From Rhyacichthys aspro (taxonomy: Eukaryota > Chordata > Actinopteri > Gobiiformes > Rhyacichthyidae), in contig CM072158.1 of assembly GCA_036850595.1 (NCBI GenBank), forward strand, positions 13,097,422-13,161,421: DNA of 64,000 bases, read 5' to 3'. Below, one piece after another: positions 12,801 through 25,000 of the stretch (the first letter of the stretch is position 1; every line of letters starts with the position of its first letter). The notes under the pieces were generated by a model that was not told the DNA's origin, searched no databases, and was given only the letters and a program-made list of their open reading frames with translations. The translations under genes and the position numbers were made by a program.

Positions 12801-14260
12801 GGATTTTTATTATGGACCTTATCTTTCTGATCCAGGTGGAGACTTGCGAGCTGAAAGTTCACCTTGTTACCATGTCATCAGAGATTGAAAATAACTGATT
12901 AGAAAACAGCTGAATCACAAATGAAATTATGATTAACATGAAAGTTTGTTTTCTGATGTACGTGAAATCTTACCCTGTGGTTCTTAGTGTTTAGATCTAT
13001 CATTTTTTATTATTTGTAAACAGCAGTTATTTTTAATTGCCTGTTTTGTTTCTCATTGGTTTTTAGACATAGCAAAAGCCAATATAAATTCATGCAACAT
13101 ATATACAGTTGTTATTAAATGGCACAGTTTTTGTAAAGCACGTTGAAATACTGCTGATGAAGCGGTTAGCGGCAATGAGCCAGCTCCTCAGCAGGTGGTC
13201 CATCGTCTAAACAACTATTTGTACAGATGTTTTGCAGCTTTTATACTCTCCTGGATATGGTGGATAACTCACATCTGTGCTGCTCATCAGAACTGAGGGA
13301 GAAAGCCAGGTCCTCTGTGCAGGACGTATTACATAACCCTGAATTCACATATCCTTTATGCCATATGTGTCTGCACACAGTGTATGAAGATGCAGCACAT
13401 TTTATATCATAATTCATTTTTCTGGTAAATAGGTGTTATTTCATGTGTTACAGTGTGTAGTGCCATCCCCTCACTTTAATGCACTTCTTTTTGAAACATT
13501 GTTTTTCAGCCTCTGGTCTCCCTTCATCTTCACTCCTCATTTCAGATAGATTTTAAATCTCCTCAAAATAATGTGCTGGGAATTCAGCATGGTTTTGATG
13601 GGTCAGCCAACCTTAGTCTTACACAACTGTAAATACGAAGAACATATTGGGATCTCTTAGGTCTCTTGGTGGTGTTGTTAATTTTTCTTGATGATTTTTT
13701 TCTTGACTCTCCAAACTTTCTTTTTACATTTTGATACAGACAGTCATAGTTAGTTTTAACAATGACAGTTCACTCAACACATAATCATTTTACTCCTTTT
13801 TACTCTTTTGAATCGTCTCACTGTATTTGTGTTTTCAGTAGTGGCAGCAGGAGATGCCATTAGGTTAGATGTGCGTCTGTGTCTGATGTTACATATCAAT
13901 CATATTTAAATTTATTATATTATACTGCTCTAAAGTGTTAACATAATAATAACAATTTGTATTACACCGTTCATTATTATCCTTGTGTTCAGATAAACAG
14001 TTTTCTGAATGATTTATTTTGCCTGTATTTGAAAAGTGTCATCATTTTAATGGAGGCTTACCTCCTCCATGGCTCTGACACAAATATGGGAATCTCCACA
14101 CATTGCCCAGTCCCACGCAGAAGCCCACGCAGGTTAGCAGGTATTGGGCCTTGTTGTCCCATTTTGGCCTGTCCTCAGCCTCTTCCTTCTCCATCTTCTC
14201 TAGATTTTGATAAGAAGGAATCCGGTTCTCAATCCCAAGGTTGGAAAAAGCAAACCTCAT
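9872..14260 (-). CDS. slc6a19: B0AT1-like sodium-dependent neutral amino acid transporter, copy C
   Basis: Complete 627-aa SLC6 transporter, first of the three in transcription order. Exons: 14260-14062, 12579-12439, 12345-12208, 12140-11959, 11868-11758, 11680-11568, 11296-11168, 11072-10910, 10839-10635, 10550-10391, 10303-10141, 10051-9872. Start MRFAFSNLGIENRIP; TM1 GLGNVWRFPY; IRGIETTGK; TM6 SFSLAVGG (V282); TM8 STMFGSVEG (S436); short tail ending HEVSI. Exons 1-7 and 9-11 match copy B in length; exon 8 is two codons longer and the last exon ten codons shorter. Odd points: intron 3 can keep frame only with a GC donor (CACAG|GCATGG), and the TM6 aromatic found in copies A and B is valine here, so substrate preference may differ. 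Intron 1 (12580-14061) is 1.5 kb with poly(T) tracts and nothing else recognised. It is an slc6a19-group gene; which named fish duplicate it is cannot be decided here. Confidence 0.92.
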
Positions 14261-16009
14261 GATGTCTGCGGTGTGTAATTATTTATAGAAGTCCAAAATG
14301 TGATGTTCCTCAGCGGAGGATGCACAGTGAAGGGTTGTTGGTTTGCAACTGGTCATGCATGCTTAAGTTTTTGCAGGTCAGTGAAAGGTTTATCTTTCCA
14401 GCTCATCAACCATCCTGGAGTCGCCCATTGTGTCATGTCATGTCATAAATGCAGTGGCACAAAACAAAATGTCACTTTTTAACTAGTCATTTTCACTTTT
14501 AAGAAATAACAGATAATTTGAATCGTTTAGGTGCAGTTCCTGTGAATGTGTCACAATAGACCAGTTGGAAAAATAGCACTGTTTGGACATGGACCAGAGG
14601 GCATTATTATTATTTGCTTTGCTTCATTACTGGTACTTAAAATTTACATAATAGTTGGAACTAGCAAAGATTATTAGTGTCTATAAGTGTATATATAGTG
14701 TCTTTTGCTGAACGACAAAACACACCATCTTGTAAAAAGTCATGCATAATGCCTAATCCTTGCTGGAAAAAAAAAAAAAGCTGTAGATAAGAGAAACACA
14801 GTGAATGCTTCTCTGGGTGTGTGAGGAAATCTTTGCACTTTATGTGCTTTACTGCAGGCCATTAACAGTCATTAGTGTTCACAAAGACTGCAGATGTTTC
14901 TCTGTTGGAAAAGTGCTCTATAGCAAAAGAGGGATAGACCACTCTCTCTCCCTAAAACATCTAAAGTGTTATTTTATTCGTTTCATTTGTTTTAAATAAT
15001 TGAAAATATACAAATATATACTTTGTTAGGACCAGATTCTTTGGTGAGATATTGGGAACTGTCCAAAGTGATTCTAACTGATAGGCATTATTTTTAAAAT
15101 GTTACTTATTAATTAAACTACAGACTGAAGTCCAACAACAACGTTAATGTAGAATCTCTGTAACTGCAGGCCGTTTCTTCCAGTAGCTTTTTACGCATGC
15201 ACTGTGGGACTGCTAATTTAATGCAGAATTTCAACTGCATCTGCACTTTTAGACCACTAGAGGGCAGAATTAAATAAGCATTTATTTGAACGTGTTTGAA
15301 ATTTGCCAGTAAACATAAGACATCGATGGGTGAGACATATTTAAAGACACGTGGAAGTTGTGTCTCTAGATATTGTTTCTAATGTAGTCTGTTTTTATCA
15401 GCCAATAACTTTTATTAGCGTTTTGCGTTAACATTTGCTATTTATTTGGACTAATCCTGCATGCTTGATTCGTGCCTGATTTGGATAAACATTACACCTC
15501 CTTTTACATAAAGTTGTCAGATGGGGTGGACTACAGATGTATATCCATTGTTTAGTAGAATGCATTATGTGATTGGTGTTGTTTATTTTCACGCTGGAAT
15601 CCAGAGCTAAGCCGGGACAGTGATTTGAAGGGAGGGGGAGGAGGGGATGAGGCAGAGGGGAAAATAGATATGGGGGTGGATTTAGTAGGACTCAGACAGA
15701 CAGCAGGCCGGCTGTCCCAAGCTGCACTGATCCTTCACTGGCCGGGCTCCGGCTGCAGTCTGCTGCCACCTGCCTCTACCAGAATAACACCAGAGGAGCC
15801 ACAGCCAAAGAGTCCAGAGAAGACACGGACCAGCTCCTGCGCCTCCCCACGCATCCACTGACCCCCCCAATCCTGCTGGACGCCAAGCTATTCGCTGCTG
15901 GGCGCACTTGGCGACCCGGGTTTGTTGTCGTTACCAGGAGAGGACTCAGTGCTGCCTCAGCTCTCAGACGCCGGGCTGCGCTCCGCAGAGACACTTGCAT
16001 GGATGAGCC
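14261..16009. promoter_or_regulatory. Head-to-head intergenic region between transporter copy C and fhod3
   Basis: A 1.75-kb interval between two divergently oriented start codons, so it must hold both promoters. The left side is AT-rich. The right part (about 15600-16009) is purine-rich then GC- and CpG-rich and is the likely fhod3 promoter and 5' UTR. No clear TATA box or coding exon was seen; small open frames here look incidental. Confidence 0.5.
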
Positions 16010-19000
16010 ATGGCCACGTTTGTGTGCAGGGTTCAGTTTTTAGATGATACCGATCCGTTCAACAGTACAAACTTCCCAGAGCCGACCAGACCCCCGCTGT
16101 ACACCTTCAGAGAAGACATCCCCCTCATCAACCAGCTCGCAGGCATCCACCGACTGCTCAAAGCACCCCACAAGGTACTACAGCCACTCTCCACAAACTG
16201 CCACACATTTAACCGAAGCTTTGTACTGCTTAGTGGCCGATTTAAAGAGAGATTGTGGAGACAAGAAAACTCTACAAATTAAAAACTAATTCGTATAACA
16301 ATAATAATAATATTACATTTCTATACTTATACTCTCATAATTCAAACAAATATCCACTTGTGACAAAATATTTGAAGATTTAACTAAGGCTCTGTGAAAG
16401 ATTTAATTTAAGTTCTGCTGTTTTTCACATTAAGCTACCTCCAAATAAACTCCATGGCCACCATTGCTATATTTAACACTTGCCAGCACAAGTGATTGGT
16501 TCTCCAGCCCCAGGAATGCAACAAGGTTGCAAATGTTTGCCTGAAAGCCCTCAGCAACATCAAACACACATCAGAACAGTTTGAGATTAATCCAACGCTT
16601 TAATCTCATATTGTCACAGACAAAAAAAAGTAGGATAGTAGGAGAAACAGGTGTAAAGTGACTGTCCCATCATTCTCTGGGACATATCTTAAATACTGAG
16701 CAGGTTCCATTGACTGATGAACATGAGGAAAATTTAATTGTTGGGCCACCAAGTTATGTTTCTTTAAAAGAAGGGACAAGATTGTATAAATACAGTCAAG
16801 TGTCACGTGGCATGTTCTGTAGGTCTGGTGGCTCTGTTAAGACTCAGAGATGACTGTAAATTTACCTGCTATGTTCAATTAGCCTTATCAGGAGATGCTC
16901 CATTGAGAAAAACTGAGACAACAACACTTCTAGTTAAATCACAGGTTGTCTACTTTCTTAAAGGATTCCCCTGATTTTTAAAGGGGCGCACACATGTTAC
17001 TATATCCACATGGAGGTAAATAAGTCTGCCCCTGTCTGCCAAGATATTACATAATTGAATATTTATATATTTATATAGTGGAGCTGCATGCTCAAATGCA
17101 TTAGAACATCTTTGATTCAATTGTTTTAAATATGAAACTAAGTGAAACTGAGAATTGTTGTTTTAAATTTAAGTAAGACCCTGTTTAGAGGATTTGAAGT
17201 GCTGGCACATTACCCTGACAGTAAACCAGCTTTCAACAACAGACCGCTTTTCCAGACCAATGTATTTTTCTGCCCCATCTTTAAAAGCCACAACACAAAT
17301 GAAAAATTGCACGCGGAGCAGAAAAGCTTATGATTACTACCTATACATGAGCACATGGCACAGCCCCTGTTCTTGTTTGCAATTTTGTTCACATCTGAAG
17401 GAAGATGAGTGCGCAAAGGAAACTACTGTAGTTATTACTTTTAGATTATAGGCATGGCTCGACTGTACAGTATGTCCACATGACCACATTCAGCTGGATC
17501 GTGATTGGAATATGTCAAAGCAGCTCGGTTTTACCTTTTTACCCAGCTGTGCATAAGGGCACTCTTTTTCTTTGTTTTAACCTTGTGTGCTCCTCTCAGG
17601 AAAGCCTGGCCCACTGTATCATTATATTCTGATGATAGTAGAGCTGTGTGTAGAGCTGGCTGCCTCACATGCAAAGTATAGGTCACTTGTCCCAGAATTC
17701 CTGTGGCCAGAGTCTGGATCCCTTCGACACTTTGTTCTCATCACTCAGGCTGCAGTGGTTTTCCTGACCGCTCCCTCCATCTCCATCTCCATCTATTCCA
17801 CCTCTCCAACCGTGCACTGTCATACAGTACAGAGATCTGACGGACTCACATTTCATACACAACTGATGTTCTCATTTCTCCGTATGCCTAATATAACATA
17901 CCCATATTAAAATGGCTGTAGAGTATAAACAACCGTCAAAGTTAAATTGCCAAAGGGCCATGTAAGTAATTAACTGAAACTGTACAAGCACAGACAAGGC
18001 CATCCCAAATCAACTGATAGCAAATATTTCTGATACTAACTAATAATGTAATCCCTTCCCAGTGTTTCCCAAAACAAACATTTATAGAATTACTTAAGGG
18101 CTCTCATTAAAGCTATATTGGCCAATTTTATAGCAGCATTGAGCACACTCTTCTCCGTCTTCAAAGAGGGTAATGCTTTTGTGCACAAGTTACGTAAAGT
18201 CGTTGTTAACAGTTTGCCCGGCTCTGTGTTGTTTTAACGTGGTAGTAATTACTCCCCTAGCCCCTTTCCCTGCTTGACTCCGCTGAGGGAGTTTGATTAA
18301 AGTGCAAAATATACCGGGCACTAAGTGTATCCCTGGCCCCAGACTAAAACTCTCAGTGTGAGGAGCATGTGGTTGTTCTGGAGCTGCCAGTCAGCATGAT
18401 GTATTTTGTTATGTTGTTCCTTCTATTACCTAAATGAAGTGTTTTAGGAAAGAGACACCCTTTGGAGAGTGGACTGTTAACATCTAATGTTGCAAAAGGT
18501 CCTGAGATCGCTTCTCGCCGTCAAAGCACTATTTATGCGATTGAGTAATGTGTTGTTGTTAAAGCATTGAGCTGGAGATGGAAGCTACGGACTGACTTTG
18601 AGCAATCCAGTGTTAAAATAAGCCCGGAATTTCTCACTGAGTCACCTCAAATGAAATTGTGAAATGTAAATATATGCTGAATATTGCCATCAGACCAACA
18701 CTGCTTATGGAGAAGTGGGGCACTGGGGCAGGTTGTGATTAACCCTGCTCCATACCTACCCCCCTTCATTTGATCTGGCCCTTGTCTGAGATTAATCAAG
18801 AGACAACCCCTTTGTTGTGAAAAAGGGTAGTAACTGCATCCCAAAATGTATAACGTTGCTTTGTCCAAAATCTCATTATTAACACAGTGCGGGCTACCAT
18901 TAAGGAGAAAGTGACAAACCACCATGACAAACTCACTTATTGTATGGCCATATTGTATCAGATTTCTCTTTACTCCATATCATCTCCTTTCCGTTGTCCA

Positions 19001-22000
19001 TTAAAAGCAAAAACAGATTGACTGACAATTTCAGTATACATTTCAAAAACTAAAAGTCTCCTAAACTAGACTGAGCTCCTTAGATTTTGCTAACACCTTT
19101 CTTCCCTTCGACTGGTGACCTCCTGTGGACACACCCACCCCGAGCTCCTGTGAGCATGCTGCCTCAGAGCAGAGTAAATATAGCAGGGTTATATTTAAGC
19201 TGTGAGTCCATCCAGCAGTCCGTCTCTCAGTTACCAAAAGAGAGGGAGGGAAAGACCGGGAGCGGCCTTGGTCTTGTGATCTTCACCGAAAGTGTCGTCA
19301 TGTCGCTTGACCGGACCGCCACGGGGCCATCTGAAAGTACTATACCAGACGCCGAACCAACACCATTTGCTTACAATGCTTAATGTTACTTGAGGTCATA
19401 TCTTTAAGCTTATTTCTCAATATTTATCTACAATAGTCCTAGCACGTTGCCGATCAGAACAATGATGTATGCTTATTTTTATGAACTGCAGCAAAGATGT
19501 CTTCTCACACCTGCCATCATCTTGTGACTGTACTCATAAACATGAGCTAGTGGCAAACACTACAGATATGTTTCTGTGCACCTGGTCTAGAATCAGCAGG
19601 GTTTCTCATTACACAGCAGACTGAGCCAATTGTGACGTAGAGTGCTCTTACCGATCCCATATGGCATAGCAGTCGACCATTAGATCAATATTTCACGTAC
19701 CATCTACTTAAATGCGTTTTATAATAGGTAGATAATCTCTGGTGTACTGGGTAGCGTCGCTGTTTGCATATCAATTTTCGACATTGGAACTGTGCATGTT
19801 ACTTTAGCATTTTAAACAAGTCAGATTTCCTTCTCATGTTCTATTCTCATTTTGGTTCTGCAGGCTTTACAGCTTCGTCTGCTTAATCCCTTGAACAGTT
19901 AATGCGGAAAACAGAGCCGAACCACATCGAAAACCTGCTTCTTTTCCTGGACCATTGTGCTTGCTCGTGTTCAAACGACGGCCCCATAAAGCAACATTAT
20001 TTTACAAGACAGAGCGGTTTTACGAACAGGGTGTGAATCACATCCAGGGGCAAAGTCGGGGAACATTTAAAAAGTGGGTCCAGGGACCAGTGTCATTCCT
20101 GTGGGCTCGTGTGCGCACATCACACCTCGGGCCAGGGAAATCTCACATGCCATTCCTGTGCGTTGATGTGCACAATTATATTTTCCGAGCCTATTACAGT
20201 ATATGTGTCAATTTTAACTACATGTCTACTTGTATAGTTTAAGTTGTCACATACAACTTTGTTCTTTTTTCAGCTTGATGACTGCGCACTCCAGCTGTCG
20301 CACAATGGCACCTATCTGGACCTCGAGTCATCTCTGGCTGAGCAAAGGGATGAACTGGAGGGATTTCAGCAGGATGACACAGGGTAAGAATATGTACAAA
20401 GTCCGGCTCTTCACTGTCAAAGCACTTTTACCTGCTGGAGACATCTTGACAAGTGCCATTCCCCGCTCCTCATCAAACACGTACACACATTTGTTGCATG
20501 ATTTGACGCTTTTAAAATGGGGAGAATCATAAGCTGCTGGATATGGAGTTCTTGGAAGCAAACGTCCATGGAAAGTATGAAGCACTGCGGAAAGCCGGAC
20601 TGATATACTCTCAATTTGTCCAGTTTTTCTTTTTACAGCAGTTTTACAGTCCACGGTTTTATACTGTCTGATTTACCTCAGTTGAACAGATTTGAAAACA
20701 ATAAATCAAATACAGTGTTTAGAACGAAACAAAATTAAAATCCCTATTTGTCTCTGTAGCTTTTGAGTGTTTAATGATACACTCAGCTAGCAACCATTTA
20801 TACATGTTTTGCAGATTTAATGTGGGTTGAATATAGTTTTTAGTAACTCATTAGAAGTACAGTATTTTTTAAAGTTGGCACAGTTGACACATACAAAGAT
20901 ATTTTTGTAAGACACAATTTTAAGCTTCTTAACACATGGCATTCCAAAAAAAAAATCCAAAAACTTCCAAAAAAAAAGCTTTTTTTAAAGTGTTTATGCA
21001 ATGAGTATGCACATATAAAGAAAAAAAAACATAAATTACCACCTTTATTTGTGCTATACAGAGAGATTTCGCCAATATTGCATGAAATTATTTAAAATCA
21101 TCAAAATCTGTGTATTAAGTGTTGGTATTCAATAGGTCTAAAGATTATGACATATTGCTAACATTGACTGAGTGCCTGCCCCAGCTTTAAATTGTGTTGC
21201 TAAGGTATTTAAAAGAGAGCTTTCTGTTTTCACCTGTTGCATTAGCAGTATTGTGTTACGTGACAGTGCTTTATATAAACAATTCATTGTCACTTAAAGA
21301 GCTCAGACAGTAGCTGTAAAACTACTGTAGGTCTATACTGTATGTAAATGTATGTGGGAATTGAGGTATGCTGATCTGTTTGACGCTCGGGGACAGACTG
21401 AATAGTCATGGCTGCCAAAGAGTTTGGTTTCCATGTGAGTGTTTATTTGTTGGTAGATGTTGAGTGTAGGTGTCTTTTCCATGTTACTCAAGTTTGTAAT
21501 CTATGTGACAGATGACGGCCAGGTAAACAAAGGCATGTTTGTCCCTGTAGGGGCTAGGATCTAGGGGAACTGGTTAGATGAGACCTGTCTGTCTGTCAAG
21601 TAAAATCTACCAAGGGCATACTATGAAGAAAGTCAGAAATGGTTCTCAGACTAGAGTTTGGTCTGTTGGTCTGTTCTGACATTGAGGCAAGATGCAGGTG
21701 ATTTCTCATTTGTGTAAAAAGTCTCAAAGATGACCATAAGTAATAACATTTCACCATATTGTCAGCAGTATGATTATTTTTTGTAGCACAGCATCTGTTA
21801 ATGCTGATTTAAAGGCTCACTGCACAGTTCTCAATTACAGCTGCAGTATTTTTAGCAGTGTTGTGGCGTGTACAGTATCTGAAGTGTGCGTTTTCAAGCA
21901 AAGGTTAAATAATGCACAGGTGTAAATGCAATATCACACTCAAACCATTTTCTTAATATGACCAATGAATAACTCACTATAGTTCAGCTAACAGACAAAC

Positions 22001-25000
22001 AAGGCCTGTTCTGGTTGTGTTTTTTGGTGGCTTTATACCTGTTACTCATAAACTATCACTGATGCTATCAGAGTTTGTGGCTCTGTTTGGACTGGATAAT
22101 ATGAGATAAAAAGGACTGATTTACTGGCACAGATTGGAGCATTCAAATTTGGACAGAGCTCTGTGTGCACAAATACCATCATACCTGACTTCCCTATTTA
22201 CATGTTTCAAAACAGTATGCTGTGAGTGAATGTGTGCTTATTTCCATGCTGGTATATGGAGGTGTGTGTGTGTTTATGTATATGTGTGTTGTGTCTACTC
22301 CTCCAGTCTGTTGTCGGTCCTCAGGGTTCAGAAGATGTGCATCAGTATAGGGGTACACTTCTCATGCAGGGAATTCTGGTTACTCATTGTTTATACTCTT
22401 CATCACCATAGCAACAGCCTGTAGGAAAATCATCGCCTCTCTGATCAACAAAAATAGAAAAAACTATATACCAATAATGACATGTTATTACTGCAACTAA
22501 AAAATAGCGCATATAAAAATATTCAAAAAAGGGATGATGTGTATTTTACAGTAAGACTGCAAGCCTCCAAAACATTGAAATGCTTTCATTGAACCCTAAG
22601 CCTAACATGTCTGTTTTTTCTGTCAGGTCAAGAGGGAAGAAACACAGTGTTATTTTACGGACCCAGCTGACCGTCCGTGTCCATGCTTGCATTGGTGAGT
22701 GCATCATTTCTCTGTGTTTTATTGTACATGTACAGTGGGGCTAGAAGAACATGCCATACACATTCAGATGGCCACCCAAGGGTGCTCATCCCTCTTGTGG
22801 GGTAAGACATGTCTGCTGTTTGAAGCGGGTGTCATGTCAAAATAGGGCAGTGCGGTTGAGTGAAGTGAAAGGAAGTGATTTAAAGCATGTAGGTGTTATT
22901 ACAGTAGCCCTGTGCTTTTCTCTTGGTGAAGTTTTCCTGATGTGATGCCATTTCCTGATCACAGTGTCACCAACGAGCTGCTAAAAGCTGACATTATATG
23001 GTTTCTTTCCCAAACAGATAGGATTGGATGTAATACAAAGGTCTTTTTTAACAGATTTCCCTTCGCTTCTTTTAAGTTCGTCCAAATCCACTCTCCTCTG
23101 AGCCTTGTCCGCATGTTGACCTTCTTCAAATGAGTGATAACCACGCTAATTTTAAATCCCAGCATCCCACAGACTGTAAGGACTGAGACTGACAAGCAGA
23201 GAAAAAAATAGTAATGTTTATTGGCTCAGGCATCTGTCTCTGCTTCAGCTGTATTCACCTCCTTATGTTTAAACTGTTTGGTGTTGACTCTGTGGTTGTT
23301 GTCTCGTGTTGAAGGAGAAACTGACAAGCTCAACTCTTGACCCGACCTACAAACACCAGCTGCATGCATACTGTAAAAGCTAAATATATATAGGATACAT
23401 CCACATTATATTCCCACGTGCAAACATGCCACAGCATCATCCTCTATTGGAGCAGTGTGGATGGTACAGTGAGGCTAGGCTCAATCACACGGATCACAAT
23501 CAGGGTTTTTTTCATTTGTTGAGTCATTTTCTATGGAGTTTCTAGGTAAAATTGTCAAAAATAAGAGAAAAAAACTAGTTCTGTATGTCAATGTAAATAC
23601 CTAATGCTGGATCAGAAGACTTGACTGACTTTCTACTAATACCTTGGATCTTCTGAAGCTTAGATGTAATTTACTCTAGAGCTAACATGTAGCCAGTAAA
23701 CCGCCCCTCTTAATGTAATTTCCTGTTGCACTTTATACCTCAGCTAAACCACTGCTTGTTGCACATTCAGATTTTGGTATAACAAATTTTTAGGACAAAC
23801 AGAGACGGAGTTGTAATTCAGATTAATCCCATGGCTTTTAATGGCTGAACTAAATTCTTGCCACAGATGTTTGGTGCAAACTAAATTCTGTCGTTACGGT
23901 TTCATTCTGCTGCATTTAACCGACTGTAGAGACGGTTCTGTTCACTTTCGAGACCTACTGACCATTTCCTCTCCCATTAGTGTTGCCTCCAAGAGCCGGT
24001 TCAGCTGTCCACTCATCGCATTCGATTAACGCTCTCTAATCCTTCAGAGCCTCGACCCTACAATCGCCCCAGTCGTGGTCAGCATACTTGCCTCTAAATG
24101 AAAAATCGGTCACAATCAACAATGTAGCTTTTAGAATTTCGTATTTGTTTATTGTGTGTGGACTGTCTATTATTATAGTATATTTTAAGTCAGTAAAATT
24201 TCATGAAATGCTATTTGCATGATTTTTTTAAAATTAAAATAAGAAATCAATTCCTTCCTTAATCTTTCTTTATTAACTGTCAGATTGGATTGGTATTGCT
24301 GGAGATTTGATTCTTGACACTGCCTTCATTCATTCGTTCATCCATGTATTGAACTTCTTGTAAGGTCAACGAGTTGAAAAGGTGTTGAGCTCAAGAGAAT
24401 CACAACTCTCCTTGGCAAAAGTGCAAAAGATCAGATTACTCGTAAGGATTGTCAACTTGAGCTCAACTGGATGCTCTGTGATGTGTGTAGAATGAATGTG
24501 AGTCAATGAGTTAAAACTATAGAGGAAAAGAATACAAGCGGACAGATTTCAGTGCTGGGAACGTTTCTTGTGCCGGAGGAAAGTTGATGCTAGTAATATC
24601 TGACCCCAGTCCTAGTCCCGGCCTCATGTCTGTCTTGGCCTCTAAGTCTTGTCAGAGTGACGGTCAGTGTTTAGGGGTTAATTTTAGCCTCTGTGTTGCA
24701 GTTGGCTTGCAGTGGACTACAGCCTACAGCAGAGGGGTAGAGAGAGGTGGTGCAGGCGTGGAGGAGAGCTGGAGAGGTGGAGGTGTTATCTTTAGAAAGT
24801 GTTGACAGCACAGAAACATGTGAGGAAGGCCAGTGCCAAGCTGGAGCTCGCCTCATTAAATGTGAGTTACAGGAAGGAAAATGCTGGGAATAAAGAAAAT
24901 GAATTACATCATTAAGAAATAATGCACTGAGTTCAGAGTGTGGTTTTCCTACAGACACCGGTGTAATTGAAAAAAACGGAGAAGATCCAACAGCACAGAG

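Noticed and set aside
19087..19383. 98-codon plus-strand open frame in fhod3 intron 1
   Set aside because: No homology recognised and no flanking splice sites that fit fhod3; probably chance in a CpG-rich patch.
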